A DNA stretch of 64,000 bases from Thalassospira profundimaris (GCF_003326755.1 NZ_JPWH01000009.1:62001-126000), one strand, 5' to 3'. Numbered from the stretch's first letter, positions 44,252 to 56,603 are shown. Numbers and translations are program-made. The notes: a model not told the origin generated them from the sequence alone.

Positions 44252-44644
44252 CTAATAAAGGTCGCTATAGCGGATTTCGTCGAGCTGGGCGAAAACGATT
44301 TTCCAGTCCTGATCCACCCGCATCAGGGCGAAAGCATAATCACAATCAAAGATCAGGTCGTTGGCCTCGTTTCCGAAACGAAAGGACACAACCGCCCGTG
44401 CCCCGCCGGGCAGCGAGGAATGCTGTTCGGTCAGCATCGCCTTGCACAGGGCCAGGCGGGCCTTGGCAAGTTCTTCGACAAAGGGCGCATGATAGGCGGC
44501 CAGGTCATGCTTTGAAGAAATGGCATGCACCCCGCCCAGATCATTGATCAGACAGGGCAGGTGAAAAAACGGCTCCAGCGCATCGGCGGAAAGTTTCAAA
44601 TGGGCATCGCCATAGCGGTGAAAAAAGCTGGTCAAATCTTCCAT
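44252..44644 (-). CDS. Small NTF2-like (SnoaL-like) protein
   Basis: 130 residues. An N-terminal helix (EDLTSFFHRYGDAHLKLSAD) is followed by strands including ARAVVSFRF, DCDYAFALMRVDQDWKIVFA. This fits the cone-shaped NTF2-like fold seen in SnoaL-like isomerases, ketosteroid isomerase-like and binding proteins. No catalytic set can be named. Its stop lies 8 nt before the SNase-like gene start, so the two probably share a transcript. Function unknown. Confidence 0.72.
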   Translation of the reverse strand: MEDLTSFFHRYGDAHLKLSADALEPFFHLPCLINDLGGVHAISSKHDLAAYHAPFVEELAKARLALCKAMLTEQHSSLPGGARAVVSFRFGNEANDLIFDCDYAFALMRVDQDWKIVFAQLDEIRYSDLY

Positions 44645-44685
44645 GATGATTTTCCTTTATCCCGCCAACGATGCCCGTTTTTATC

Positions 44686-46842
<2,157 letters not shown>

Positions 46843-47014
46843 TTATGTTCCGTTCCAGATTGCGGGCCGTTGATGCAGGTGTTTCTAAAATATAGCAGCC
46901 TTTCTGGCGAGTGTTAGTTTGCCCGTTTGCGACCCTGCTGACAGAAACCGACTCATCGTTTTATCGCCGCTGCAAGTGGCTGTTGCTGCCAACCTGACGT
47001 CCAAAAAGGTGCGA

Positions 47015-48685
47015 TCAGGCAGGCAGGCCCAGCAGGCTGTCGGCAGCCGCACGGGCTTCGGCGGTAATGGAATGCCCTGCCAGCATGCGGGCAATTTCCT
47101 CGCGCCGTGCATCCTGCACCAGTTCGTTCACCCGTGTTACCATTGCCCCGGCATCTTCGCGCTTGGCGATGTTAAGGTGGGTTCTGCCGCGCGCGGCGAC
47201 TTGCGGGCTGTGCGTAATCACCAGAATTTGCCGTTCCTGGGCCAGCAGATGCAGCCGTTCGCCAATGGCCGCTGCCGTGGCACCACCAACTCCGCTGTCA
47301 ACTTCGTCAAACACCAGTGTCGGTACGGCCGAAACCCGTGCCAGCACAACCTTCAGGGCGAGCAGAAAACGCGAAAGCTCCCCGCCCGAGGCGATTTTAT
47401 TAAGTGCTCCGGCCGGGCTGCCGGGGTTGGTGGAAACGGTAAACTGTACACGGTCCAGCCCGTCCGGCCCCCATTCGTTTTCCTCAAGTGCGGTGATTTC
47501 GGTAATAAAGCGGGCCTTGTCCATACGGAGCGGCGGCAGTTCGGCATTAATCGCGGCATCCATTTTGGCTGCGGCCTTTTTGCGCGCTTCGTGCAGTTTT
47601 TCGGCGGCCTCGACAAAGGATTGGCGGTGTTTCGCCCCGGCTTCCTTCAGGCGTTCGAGTTCCTGTTCACCAAATTCAAGCTGTTCGATCTGGCGGCGGA
47701 AATCCAGCATCAGGCCATGAAGGCCATCGGCGGGGACGTTATATTTTCGGGCGGCTGCGCGCAGGGCAAACAGGCGTTCTTCAACATTTTCCTGATGGCC
47801 GGAATCAAGGTTCAGATCCGCCTGCGCTGCCGAAATGGCGCGCATGGCTTCTTCAAGCTCGATCGCGGCACGGTCCAGCGCCTCGATAATCGGTTCAAAC
47901 CGGCCATCGGCCTTTTCCAGTTCGCGTTCCAAATGGCGCTGGGCGGAACGAATGGCGCTTTCCGCCCCCTTGCCGCGTGACAGGTCATTTTCGGCATCAC
48001 CCAGGGCGGCGACCAGTTTTTCGCCGTGCATCAGGAACTGGCGTTCCTCGGCAAGCTGTTCTTCTTCGCCTTCCACCGGGGCGAGCTTGTCCAGCTCGTC
48101 CACCGCGTGGCGCAGCCATTCCTCTTCCTCGCGGGCTTTGGTGATGCGGGCCTGTGCGCTTGCCAGTTCCTTTTGAGTTTCACGCCAGTTGCGCCAGTGA
48201 TCGCGCACCTTCAGGGCGGCCTGGGTCAGGTTGCCATGGGCATCCAGGGTGGCGCGGTGTGTTGTCGGGTCCAGTAAGCCGTGCTGGTCAAACTGGCCCT
48301 GAATTTCGACACAGTAATTGCCTACATCGCGCAAAATGCCAATGGAAACCGACTGGTCATTGATATAGGCGCGCGACCTTCCATCGGCGGTGACGACGCG
48401 GCGCACGACCAGTTCGTCATCTTCAATATCGATATCCTGTTCGTGCAACAGGCCAAAAACCGGGTGCCCGGCCGGAAGCTGGAAGGTAGCGGTCACACTG
48501 GCCTTGTCATTGCCGTGGCGGACCAGGCCGCTATCGGCGCGTGCGCCCAATGCCAGCCCCAGAGAATCAAGCAAAATCGACTTACCGGCACCTGTTTCCC
48601 CGGTCAGAACACTCAGTCCCTCGTGAAAATCCAGGTCCAGTTTATCGATCAGGACAACATTACGAATGCTAAGGCGTCGAAGCAT
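47015..48685 (-). CDS. recN: DNA repair protein RecN
   Basis: 556 residues, SMC-like ATPase. The N-terminal head has Walker A GETGAGKS at 29-36; a long coiled-coil of about 300 residues (with many Glu/Lys/Arg heptads) follows; the C-terminal head has the signature near SGGELSRFLLALK and Walker B LVFDEVDSGVGG. RecN gathers broken DNA ends in SOS-linked double-strand break repair. It is preceded by bamD and followed by ligA. Confidence 0.96.
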   Translation of the reverse strand: MLRRLSIRNVVLIDKLDLDFHEGLSVLTGETGAGKSILLDSLGLALGARADSGLVRHGNDKASVTATFQLPAGHPVFGLLHEQDIDIEDDELVVRRVVTADGRSRAYINDQSVSIGILRDVGNYCVEIQGQFDQHGLLDPTTHRATLDAHGNLTQAALKVRDHWRNWRETQKELASAQARITKAREEEEWLRHAVDELDKLAPVEGEEEQLAEERQFLMHGEKLVAALGDAENDLSRGKGAESAIRSAQRHLERELEKADGRFEPIIEALDRAAIELEEAMRAISAAQADLNLDSGHQENVEERLFALRAAARKYNVPADGLHGLMLDFRRQIEQLEFGEQELERLKEAGAKHRQSFVEAAEKLHEARKKAAAKMDAAINAELPPLRMDKARFITEITALEENEWGPDGLDRVQFTVSTNPGSPAGALNKIASGGELSRFLLALKVVLARVSAVPTLVFDEVDSGVGGATAAAIGERLHLLAQERQILVITHSPQVAARGRTHLNIAKREDAGAMVTRVNELVQDARREEIARMLAGHSITAEARAAADSLLGLPA

Positions 48686-48847
48686 GTTGGCATACTGGCG
48701 TTGTTACAGATAGACGCGGAACAGGACGAGAACATAGCGTCGATTGCAGAGTGCCGAAACATTGACTTGCTTGCAAGCCCTGCGCACAAAATATGTCCGC
48801 AGGGCGTTAAAATTCGGCGATTTTCGCCTGAATTGGCAGGCTTTTGA

Positions 48848-49669
48848 TCAGAACAGGTCAGAAATGGCTGTGGTTGTCGAATCCCACCAGCTTTCGTCAT
48901 CGCTATCCTGCTTTTTATTCAGCAGAAGATCGTAGGAATCCTTGTACCACTCACTTCCCGGGAAGTTATAGCCCAAAACCGATGCGGTTTTCTTGGCTTC
49001 CCCCGTCAGTCCCAGTGCCAGATAACATTCGGTCAGGCGTGAAAGGGCTTCGGGAACATGTGTGGTGGTCTGGTAAGTGGTGACAACCTTTTGAAACCGG
49101 TTGATCGCAGCCAGATAATCACCCCGATCCTGATAATAGCGGCCGACGCTCATTTCCTTGCCCGCCATGTGATCGACCGTCAGGTCCTTTTTCAGCTTGG
49201 CATCGCGGGCATATTTGCTGTCGGGAAAACGGCGGATAACGTCGTCAAGGCTTTGCATTGCCTTTTCGGTCATCTGCTGGTCGCGGCGCACATCCGAAAT
49301 CTGTTCGTAATACGAAAGCGCCTTGAGATAATAGGCATAGGCGACATCGGCATTGGCCGGGTGCAATGAAATGAAACGATCAAGCGCGCTGATCGCATCA
49401 TCATATTTGTTGTCCTGGTAATAGGCATAGGCCGACATCAGGGTCGCCTTGGTCGCCCATAAAGAATAGGGATGCTGGCGTTCCACCTCGTCAAAGGCCT
49501 TGGCCGCTTTTTGATATTCTTTCTGATCCAGCAGGTCCTGGGCAGTGTTGTAAAGCTCTGCTACCGGTCTTTCGACATATTCCGGTTCTTTGGTGCTGGA
49601 ACACGCAGCCAGCATAAGCGCCAGGCCGCAAACGGCAATCAGATGTTTCGCGTGAGCCGAACGAGGCAA
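48848..49669 (-). CDS. bamD: Outer-membrane assembly lipoprotein BamD
   Basis: 273 residues. Lipoprotein signal with lipobox LAAC near residue 22; the rest is a row of TPR-like repeats (LYNTAQDLLDQKEYQKAAKAF, then similar segments) forming a five-TPR superhelix. BamD is the essential lipoprotein partner of BamA in outer-membrane protein insertion. The bamD-recN neighbourhood next to lpxC is typical of alphaproteobacteria. Confidence 0.95.
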   Translation of the reverse strand: MPRSAHAKHLIAVCGLALMLAACSSTKEPEYVERPVAELYNTAQDLLDQKEYQKAAKAFDEVERQHPYSLWATKATLMSAYAYYQDNKYDDAISALDRFISLHPANADVAYAYYLKALSYYEQISDVRRDQQMTEKAMQSLDDVIRRFPDSKYARDAKLKKDLTVDHMAGKEMSVGRYYQDRGDYLAAINRFQKVVTTYQTTTHVPEALSRLTECYLALGLTGEAKKTASVLGYNFPGSEWYKDSYDLLLNKKQDSDDESWWDSTTTAISDLF

Positions 49670-49943
49670 GGTTGGAATCCTTAATTCTGTCTGCGATCGT
49701 ACTGAAACCCATCGGATTTCGCTGGTGTGGCCGGGACTATATCACGCCAATACCATCTGTGGGCAAGTGGTTGAATCAATGAAAATGGCTTTTTCGGTTC
49801 TTTTATCGAAAACAGCACCCAAATCCGCACTTTACAGGGGGCAGGGCCGGGTATTCTGGCGGAAGGGTCATAACAGCCTGAAGCGCAGACAAATGGCTGT
49901 TGTCATTTAGCGATTCGCTATTTTCATGCCGGACGCGCAAGAC
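49670..49943. other. Intergenic region between bamD and lpxC terminator
   Basis: About 270 bp with the bamD promoter and no supported gene; a plus-strand open frame of 61 codons has no family feature. A short perfect dyad, tagcga / tcgcta (near 49911-49920), is the only structure seen. Confidence 0.4.
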
Positions 49944-49979
49944 AAAAAAAGCAGGCGCTCCCGCTTGGGGAGGGCCTGC
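49944..49979 (-). terminator. Rho-independent terminator of lpxC
   Basis: On the minus strand a 12-bp stem with one mismatch (gcaggcgctccc arm with its gggagggcctgc partner) and a short loop is followed by seven T residues. It ends the lpxC transcript before bamD. Confidence 0.85.
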
Positions 49980-50000
49980 CAATTGCCTGCATCATGGTTT

Positions 50001-50966
50001 TCAGGCAGAAGCACGGACCGGTTCGCTGGCATGAAGGGCGGTTGTGCGCATCGGCACCAGGCGCCAGGCGCTGTCATCGGCGAACAGGGCCTTGAGCAGC
50101 ATGTTATTGACCATATGGCCCGATTTATACGCCGTTACCTTGCCCTGCAACTGATGACCGGCGGCATAAAGGTCGCCCAGCGCATCAAGGATTTTGTGGC
50201 GGACAAATTCGTTTTCGTAACGAAGGCCTTCTTCGTTCATCACCGAATCGCCCGACAGCACCACGGCATTTTCCAGCGACCCGCCAAGGGCAAGGCCCGC
50301 ATTGCGCATGGCTTCGACTTCGTGCAGGAAGCCAAAGGTCCGGGCCCGGGCGATGGAATTGACAAACACGCCATCATCAAAGGTAACGGCCAGGCGCTGG
50401 TTGGCGATGGCCTTGCTGGCAAAGTCGATTTCAAAATCGATATGGAACCCTTCGGCAGGTTCCACCTTTGCCCGGCAACCGTTATGTTCAACCTCAATGG
50501 TTTTCAAAACCTCGACCACCATGCGCGGGGCGTTTTGTTCTTCGATGCCGACACAATCGATCAGGAAGGTAAAGGGGGCAGAGCTGCCATCCATCACCGG
50601 GACTTCATCAGCATCAATATCGATCAGGATATTGTCGATGCGCTGACCGGCAAGGGCAGCCATCAAATGTTCGATCGTGCCGATTTTAATGCCAGCCTCA
50701 AGGTCGCCAAGGCAGGTGCAGAGGCGGGTATCGATGACTTCATTATAGAGGGCGGCAAAAGTTGGTTTGCCCGGCAGGTCAACACGGCGGAAAACAACCC
50801 CATGATTAACCGGGGCGGGATGCAGCGTGATCTGGATTTTCTGCCCCGAATGCAGGCCGACACCGGCACATCCGATCGAACTTTTAAGACTGCGCTGCCA
50901 GACAACAGATGAAGCTGCGGCGCGCTGGTCATTCAAAGCAGTGCTGATATCGGCAATATTATTCAC
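50001..50966 (-). CDS. lpxC: UDP-3-O-acyl-N-acetylglucosamine deacetylase LpxC
   Basis: 321 residues. Zinc ligands are H100 in IEHLMAAL, and H257 and D261 in RHKILDALGD; H271 in GHQLQG and the N-terminal domain's GVGLHSG loop complete the active site. LpxC catalyses the first committed step of lipid A synthesis and is essential in most Gram-negatives. It sits behind ftsZ but is separated by a terminator, so it probably has its own promoter. Confidence 0.97.
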   Translation of the reverse strand: MNNIADISTALNDQRAAASSVVWQRSLKSSIGCAGVGLHSGQKIQITLHPAPVNHGVVFRRVDLPGKPTFAALYNEVIDTRLCTCLGDLEAGIKIGTIEHLMAALAGQRIDNILIDIDADEVPVMDGSSAPFTFLIDCVGIEEQNAPRMVVEVLKTIEVEHNGCRAKVEPAEGFHIDFEIDFASKAIANQRLAVTFDDGVFVNSIARARTFGFLHEVEAMRNAGLALGGSLENAVVLSGDSVMNEEGLRYENEFVRHKILDALGDLYAAGHQLQGKVTAYKSGHMVNNMLLKALFADDSAWRLVPMRTTALHASEPVRASA

Positions 50967-51059
50967 GGGGAACCCCCAGACAAATCAGGTTGTATATCGA
51001 TTGATTTTCATCGGGCGGTATGTGGGCCCGTTTTCCAGGGTCACAAACTACCGGGCTGA

Positions 51060-51150
51060 CCGCAATGCGGCAAATCACTCTTTGTTACCGTTTGTAACGT
51101 TGAGATTTCAAAGAAAAATCAATTGTTTATTAATAATTTCCGCATTGCGG
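51060..51150. promoter_or_regulatory. Paired palindromes upstream of lpxC
   Basis: ccgcaatgcgg (51060-51070) and ccgcattgcgg (51140-51150) are reverse complements of each other and near-palindromic, 80 bp apart. Between them gttac/gtaac (51084-51098) forms another dyad. They lie in the lpxC promoter region and may be regulator sites; the regulator is unknown. Confidence 0.4.
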
Positions 51151-51213
51151 CAAGGGGTGTTTCGGCTAGGAATTGTGCTTGATGATTTAAGTAGTAATAC
51201 GGATGCCCATTAA

Positions 51214-51243
51214 AAAAGGGGAAGGCCGAAACCTTCCCCTTTT
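51214..51243 (-). terminator. Rho-independent terminator of ftsZ
   Basis: A perfect 12-bp stem (aaaaggggaagg / ccttcccctttt) with a 6-nt loop; on the minus strand it runs into a T tract, 18 nt past the ftsZ stop. Confidence 0.9.
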
Positions 51244-51260
51244 CGCGCGGAGGCTCGTCG

Positions 51261-52979
51261 TCAGTTAGCCTGGCGACGAAGGAAAGCCGGAATCTCCAGA
51301 AGGTCGTCAGACGCCGAAGACGTTTTGACCCGGGAAGCTGGATCGGCTTTCAATTGCGGGCGGGCATCATCCCCCAGGGACAGTTCGGTCTGGCGGGGGG
51401 CAGGTGCCTGGGCCTGTGGGGCTGCAGCCTGCTGGCGCGGGGCAGCATCCTGTTCTGTCTGGTGGTTGTTTTTGCCAAACAGGTTACGGATACCGCCAAA
51501 ACGCGGGCGGCTGCTGTGGCCGGTATCGGCGGCGTCGTAAACATCGGGTTCACCACGGGCCGGGGCATTATCGGTCGGGCGGGCAGCGCGCGGCGGAATG
51601 AACGGCATATCGCCGTTATCATCTGCAACATGCTGGCGCGGTGTGCTTTGTTGCGGCTGCTGGGCGCGCGGCGCCTGGCGCAGGGCCGGGTTCGGTTTCA
51701 GCACGGTCTGACCCAGTTCGATTGATCCGGTTTGGGCCGGTTCGCCTGCCGGGTTGGACAGGCCGGGCTGTTGCGCATTGCCGGTGGCGGCAAAACGTTC
51801 AGACGGCATGTCTTCAACCGATGACCCGCCAGCATAATCGTCCTGGCCGCTAAAGGCGGCGGCTGCCGGGGCATGTTCGGCGGCGGCAGGCTGCTGTTGC
51901 GGGGCCGGGGCATGGGTCCCAAAACCGGGGGCCGGTTTTGCCGCCGCCGGTTTATCGGAACGCGCATTGGTCAGCGGAATGGTGGTTGGCTTCGGGCGGC
52001 GGACTTCTTCGGCATCAATGCCGGTTGCCACCACGGAAACGCGCAGGCCACCCTCGATGGTCGGATCAAAGGTCGAACCAAAGATGATGTTGGCTTCGGG
52101 ATCGACTTCTTCACGAATACGATTGGCCGCTTCGTCAACTTCATACAGCGCCATGTCCATGCCGCCGGTGATGTTGATCAGAACGGCGCGAGCGCCCTTC
52201 ATCGAGGCATCTTCAAGCAGCGGGTTGGCAATGGCGGCTTCGGCCGCTTCCAGCGCACGTTTCTCGCCCGAGGCTTCGCCGGTGCCCATCATGGCCTTGC
52301 CCATTTCGCTCATGACGGTGCGAATGTCGGCAAAGTCAAGGTTCACAAGGCCCGGAACCATCATCAGGTCGGTAATGGAGCGCACACCATTGCGCAGCAC
52401 GTCATCGGCCATCTGGAAGGCATCTGCAAAGGTGGTTTTTTCATTCGCCACCCGGAACAGGTTCTGGTTCGGGATAATGATCAGTGTATCAACATATTGC
52501 TGAAGCTGCTCGATGCCCTGTTCGGCGGTGCGCATCCGGCGCGTGCCTTCAAAATGGAACGGCTTGGTAACGACGCCCACGGTCAGAATGCCGGCTTCCT
52601 TGGCGGCACGGGCAATCACCGGTGCGGCCCCTGTGCCGGTTCCACCGCCCATACCGGCGGTGATGAAAACCATGTGGCTGCCTTCAAGCTGGGCCTGGAT
52701 TTCTTCAATCGATTCTTCGGCAGCAGCACTGCCGGCATCGGGCCGTGCGCCAGCCCCAAGGCCCTGGGTGATCTGGCGACCAAGTTGCAGCTTGCGGCTG
52801 GACTTGCTCTGGTTCAGGGCCTGTGAATCGGTATTGGCCACGACAAAATCGCAGCCTTCAAGTTCGGATGCGATCATATTGTTGACCGCGTTGCCACCGG
52901 CGCCACCGACACCGATAACGGTAATTTTTGGTTTCAGGTTTTCTTCCGCTTCAGGAACGGAAAAATTAATTGTTGGCAT
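51261..52979 (-). CDS. ftsZ: Cell division protein FtsZ
   Basis: 572 residues, a tubulin-like GTPase forming the division ring. [12 protein letters not shown] at about 24-34 and the GTP loop [10 protein letters not shown] at 111-120 are intact, as is the T7-loop region (DFADIRTVM). After the core (to about 325) comes a long disordered linker of some 230 residues rich in Ala, Pro and Gln. It ends with the conserved peptide LEIPAFLRR that binds FtsA and other partners. A longer gap before ftsA suggests a separate promoter. Confidence 0.98.
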   Translation of the reverse strand: MPTINFSVPEAEENLKPKITVIGVGGAGGNAVNNMIASELEGCDFVVANTDSQALNQSKSSRKLQLGRQITQGLGAGARPDAGSAAAEESIEEIQAQLEGSHMVFITAGMGGGTGTGAAPVIARAAKEAGILTVGVVTKPFHFEGTRRMRTAEQGIEQLQQYVDTLIIIPNQNLFRVANEKTTFADAFQMADDVLRNGVRSITDLMMVPGLVNLDFADIRTVMSEMGKAMMGTGEASGEKRALEAAEAAIANPLLEDASMKGARAVLINITGGMDMALYEVDEAANRIREEVDPEANIIFGSTFDPTIEGGLRVSVVATGIDAEEVRRPKPTTIPLTNARSDKPAAAKPAPGFGTHAPAPQQQPAAAEHAPAAAAFSGQDDYAGGSSVEDMPSERFAATGNAQQPGLSNPAGEPAQTGSIELGQTVLKPNPALRQAPRAQQPQQSTPRQHVADDNGDMPFIPPRAARPTDNAPARGEPDVYDAADTGHSSRPRFGGIRNLFGKNNHQTEQDAAPRQQAAAPQAQAPAPRQTELSLGDDARPQLKADPASRVKTSSASDDLLEIPAFLRRQAN

Positions 52980-53403
52980 GTTTGCTCTTCCTTCTCCGCG
53001 CTTAGGAGTCTGAATCCAAAATCAGCCTTCCCTTTGCCGAAATTAGACCCGTGCTGATCTTTTACAGGTGAAAGAGTTAGTGCGGTGTTAATGACATCGT
53101 TAAGCGGCGAAAATTTTCCGTTTTTTTTCGCTGTTTTCGGTGCGCTGTACTCTAACACGGGAAACTTGGCAGGTTTTAAGGGTTTTTGATATTTCCTGCT
53201 TCGGGATCATTCAGGGGAAGGACTCTCTTTTGCGCGTGTTTTATGGTTTGCTCGCAACCAGAATGCCGCATGGTTCTTAATGAAATCTGACTCTTGGCCG
53301 GTTTTTGTAAATTTTGTTGCAGAATCGGCCTATCGGAAATTCTGGCGGGATCGCGTAAAGGTTAAACAGGTAAACGGGGTTGGCGCGGCCAATTCCGGAC
53401 GGG
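52980..53403. other. Intergenic region between ftsZ and ftsA
   Basis: 424 bp with no gene. It probably contains the ftsZ promoter or promoters. ttaa (53088-53091) and ttaa (53100-53103) have 8 nt between them, so this only resembles the CtrA TTAA-N7-TTAA site. No other strong structure is seen. Confidence 0.5.
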
Positions 53404-54714
53404 TTAGAAATTTTCCTTAAGCCACGCGCCAAGGCGGCCCCAGCGCCCGCCGGACTGGCGAATGTGGCTCATGGCTTCGCTTAGCGGGTCGTTTTGCTGT
53501 TCAACCGCGCGCAGCAACAGACCGGCACAGGCAGAAAAGGCCGGGCCGGATGTGGCCTGGGCCATTCCGGTTACGCCATGCGGCGAGGCCACTGTTGCCG
53601 GGCGTTCAAACATTTGGCCTGCCAGATCGGCAATGGCGTTTAGCTGGCTTGCCCCACCCGTGAGCATAATGGACCGGCCGCCAATTTGCGACAGGCTGTT
53701 TTGTTCAAGCTGGTCGCGGATAAGCTCGAATGTTTCTTCCAGGCGCGGCTTGATGATGTTGATCAGCATCGAACGCGGCACATGGTTGACATTGGCCTCG
53801 TCCTCGTCGCCAATAACCGGTACGGCCAGTATTTCCTGATCGTCAGACGGCGAGGTCAGCGCGCTGCCATGCAGGGTTTTCAACCGTTCGGCATGGGACA
53901 GCGATGTATTAAGGCCATAGGCAATGTCGCGGGTGACATGGGCACCGCCCACCGGGAAGCTGGCGGTATAAATAACCTGCCCGCCGTGGAATACGGCCAC
54001 ACTGGTTGTGCCCGCCCCCATATCAATCACGGTGGCACCCAGGTCGCGCTGATCCTGGGTCAGGGCCGAAAGGCCAGATGCCAGCGGGGTAACAACCGTT
54101 TCCTCGATTTCAAGATGGCAGCGCGCCAGCAGGGTTTCGAGGTTGCGAAGTGCTGCAATTTGCGTGCGGACAAAGTGCAGATCCAGCCCGACAACCGTGC
54201 CATACATGCCGCGCGGGTCGCCCAGGCCAACCGACTGGTCCACGCGAAAGCCCAGCGGTACGGTGTGGATCAGCTCGTCACCAGCCTGGCGCAGCAGCGC
54301 GTCTTTCTGGTCGTTGAGTTTGCGAATTTCCAGATTGCCAATCGGGCGGGAGCCCAAAGGCAGTTCGATGGTATGTGTTTCGGATTCGAGACGCCCGCCA
54401 GACAGATTGACGATAACAGCCTCGATTGTCTGGCCTGCCATTTTTTCGGCAGCATTGACCGCCGCAAGCACGACTTCCTGTGCTGCGTCAAGATTTGCGA
54501 TCGATCCGCTTTGCAGACCCTTTGACATGTTATGGCCGATGCCGATGATTTTCGGCTGGCCGGACTTGTCGGGTCGCGCAATAAAACAGCAGACCTTGGA
54601 TGTCCCGATATCCAGGGCTGCAATCAGTCCTGATCTCGTTTTGCTGCGTGCCAATTGTTTGCTCTGAGTTTGCTTTTTGATGTGGGGACATGCGTTACCC
54701 GCATCATCATACAC
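53404..54714 (-). CDS. ftsA: Cell division protein FtsA
   Basis: 436 residues, actin-like ATPase tethering FtsZ to the membrane. The phosphate-1 loop ALDIGTSK is at 33-40; phosphate-2 is IDMGAGTTS; adenosine motif is MLTGGASQLN; the amphipathic C-terminal helix ends in GRLGAWLKENF. The frame begins with GTG at 54714 and lacks a clean Shine-Dalgarno sequence; a TTG at 54654, closer to the conserved core, is the alternative, so the start is uncertain. Confidence 0.95.
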   Translation of the reverse strand: MYDDAGNACPHIKKQTQSKQLARSKTRSGLIAALDIGTSKVCCFIARPDKSGQPKIIGIGHNMSKGLQSGSIANLDAAQEVVLAAVNAAEKMAGQTIEAVIVNLSGGRLESETHTIELPLGSRPIGNLEIRKLNDQKDALLRQAGDELIHTVPLGFRVDQSVGLGDPRGMYGTVVGLDLHFVRTQIAALRNLETLLARCHLEIEETVVTPLASGLSALTQDQRDLGATVIDMGAGTTSVAVFHGGQVIYTASFPVGGAHVTRDIAYGLNTSLSHAERLKTLHGSALTSPSDDQEILAVPVIGDEDEANVNHVPRSMLINIIKPRLEETFELIRDQLEQNSLSQIGGRSIMLTGGASQLNAIADLAGQMFERPATVASPHGVTGMAQATSGPAFSACAGLLLRAVEQQNDPLSEAMSHIRQSGGRWGRLGAWLKENF

Positions 54715-54837
54715 CCCTTATCCCGCTTTTCGGTCAAAAGCAGTTGCAAATTGGTTAAGGCAGGGGTGTATCTTTTGCATTTTATTGCCCGATCAGTGTT
54801 TTATTGTCATCAGGCAGCATCAAAAGGGCCGTTTGGG

Positions 54838-55701
54838 TTATACCGACCCTTTCTTTTCCTTGGGCGGGTTGCGGCGCAGTTCGGCGGCCCCGGGTGTCAG
54901 GCGCACAAAGGTACGGTCTGCCAGGCGCAGGTCCACAACCAGCACATCGCTTTCCAGCAGATGATGGGCCTTGTCCAACTGGTCCAGGCGAACCCAGGCC
55001 TTGTCCATGTCATGTTCTGGCAGGCGGATGAACATGCCGTTGGAAAGCTGAACATTCCAGCGACGATGACCAATACGTTGCGCACCTGTGACCATTTCAA
55101 ACAGGCGCGGCACGGTTTTCAGGGTTTTGATCATTTCGGCGGCATGTTCGGGGGCATCATCGCCCACCAGAACCGGCAGGTTCAAATAGTCACCCAGTTC
55201 GTAATCCTGCAATTGTACGCCATCGGCATCGATCAGCACATGATTATCGCCATTCTGCCACAGGGCCAGGGGCTGGCGTTCCTCGACATGGACAATAATG
55301 GTATCGGGCAGGCGGCGTTCAACGCTGGCTTTACGCACCCAGGAAAGCTGTTCGATGCGTTCGCGCGCGGCATCGGTATCAAAGGTAATAATTGGCGATC
55401 CCGGTTTTTGCCCGATGGCGGCCAACAGGGCATTGGGGTCGGTTCGGTGACGTCCGGCCACATCAATGGTATTGATCACCATGCCAAACCGTGCCGAGGC
55501 ATCAATGGCCTGGCTGCGTGCCATTTCAAGCCATTGTTCGGTTTTGCCGCTTTGCCAAAGGGCAACCGGCCCGCCAACAATCAGGGCGGTGGCACCGACC
55601 CAGCGGCAAATACGGACTGTTTTGCGCCAAACAGCCGACCAGCCATATTCCCGTTCAACCTTTTCCCGGCGCTCGCGCGCCTGTTCGGCTATCGTTCGCA
55701 T
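54838..55701 (-). CDS. ftsQ: Cell division protein FtsQ
   Basis: About 287 residues. A short cytoplasmic tail, one membrane helix (about 24-45), then the POTRA domain (LSWVRKASVERRLPDTIIVHVEERQ) and the beta domain. It links divisome subcomplexes in the periplasm. The ATG at 55701 has GAGG 7 nt upstream and is preferred; an ATG 21 nt earlier overlaps ddl further and lacks a ribosome site. Confidence 0.92.
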   Translation of the reverse strand: MRTIAEQARERREKVEREYGWSAVWRKTVRICRWVGATALIVGGPVALWQSGKTEQWLEMARSQAIDASARFGMVINTIDVAGRHRTDPNALLAAIGQKPGSPIITFDTDAARERIEQLSWVRKASVERRLPDTIIVHVEERQPLALWQNGDNHVLIDADGVQLQDYELGDYLNLPVLVGDDAPEHAAEMIKTLKTVPRLFEMVTGAQRIGHRRWNVQLSNGMFIRLPEHDMDKAWVRLDQLDKAHHLLESDVLVVDLRLADRTFVRLTPGAAELRRNPPKEKKGSV

Positions 55702-56603
55702 GTGGCGTCCTCGACCATCCATGCAACAATGTCGGCAAAGCTCATGCCATCATGACGGGCGGCATCGGGGACCAGCGATGTCGGCGTTAAACCCGGCTGG
55801 GTGTTGATTTCCAGAATGGCAAGTTTGTCATGTTCCGGATCATAGCGGAAATCGGCACGGGCAACCCCCTTGCAGCCGAGCGCATGATAGGCCTTTTCGG
55901 CGCAATCGCGCAGCCGGGTGCGCAGGGCACTAGGAATATCGGCCGGAATGATGTGCTGGGAACCGCCATTGGCATATTTCGACTGATAGTCATAAAAGGC
56001 ATGATTACCAGTCAGAATTTCAATCACTTCCATTGCCTGTCCGTCCTTGACGGCAACGGTCATTTCCCGCCCGGCGACATATTCTTCCTGCATCACGCCA
56101 TCGCCATGCACCCATTCGCGGGCCAGCATGTTTTGTTCTTCTTCGTCATTCAGGATAATTTCAACCCCGACGGACGACCCTTCGTTATTGGGTTTCAAAA
56201 CATAGGGCGGTGGCAGGGCGATGCCGTTTTTAATGTCATCGCGGGTGACATAAACATGCTTGGCGCAGGGCAGGCCCTTTTCGTTGAACATGGCCTTGGC
56301 GCTCATTTTATCCATTGCGATGGCCGAGGCCCGAACGCCGGAATGGGTATAGGGAATATCAAGAATTTCCAGCAATCCCTGCACCGTGCCATCTTCACCC
56401 CAACGTCCATGCAGGGCATTGAAAATGACATCGGGTCTGGGTGACAGGTCGGTGATCTGGCGGGCGAGATCGCGGGTGGCGTCAATTTCCGATACCCGGT
56501 AGCCTTTTTCACGCAATGCCTTGGACACTTCGCGCCCCGAAGACAGCGAAACATCGCGTTCGGCTGACCAGCCCCCGTAAATGACCGCGACATGCTTGCT
56601 CAT
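55689..56603 (-). CDS. ddl: D-alanine--D-alanine ligase Ddl
   Basis: 304 residues, ATP-grasp enzyme. VIYGGWSAERDVSLSSG starts the N-terminal domain; LKPNNEGSSVGV is the ATP-grasp loop; LEINTQPGLTP near the end provides metal ligands. It makes the D-Ala-D-Ala dipeptide added by MurF. It overlaps murB by 4 nt and ftsQ by 13 nt. Confidence 0.97.
   Translation of the reverse strand: MSKHVAVIYGGWSAERDVSLSSGREVSKALREKGYRVSEIDATRDLARQITDLSPRPDVIFNALHGRWGEDGTVQGLLEILDIPYTHSGVRASAIAMDKMSAKAMFNEKGLPCAKHVYVTRDDIKNGIALPPPYVLKPNNEGSSVGVEIILNDEEEQNMLAREWVHGDGVMQEEYVAGREMTVAVKDGQAMEVIEILTGNHAFYDYQSKYANGGSQHIIPADIPSALRTRLRDCAEKAYHALGCKGVARADFRYDPEHDKLAILEINTQPGLTPTSLVPDAARHDGMSFADIVAWMVEDATCER

Noticed and set aside
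49725..49910. 61-codon plus-strand frame between bamD and lpxC
   Set aside because: No clear ribosome site, no motif, and it overlaps the probable bamD promoter.
53088..53103. CtrA-like site (ttaa-N8-ttaa) before ftsZ
   Set aside because: CtrA sites have a 7-nt spacer; here it is 8, so the match is not accepted.
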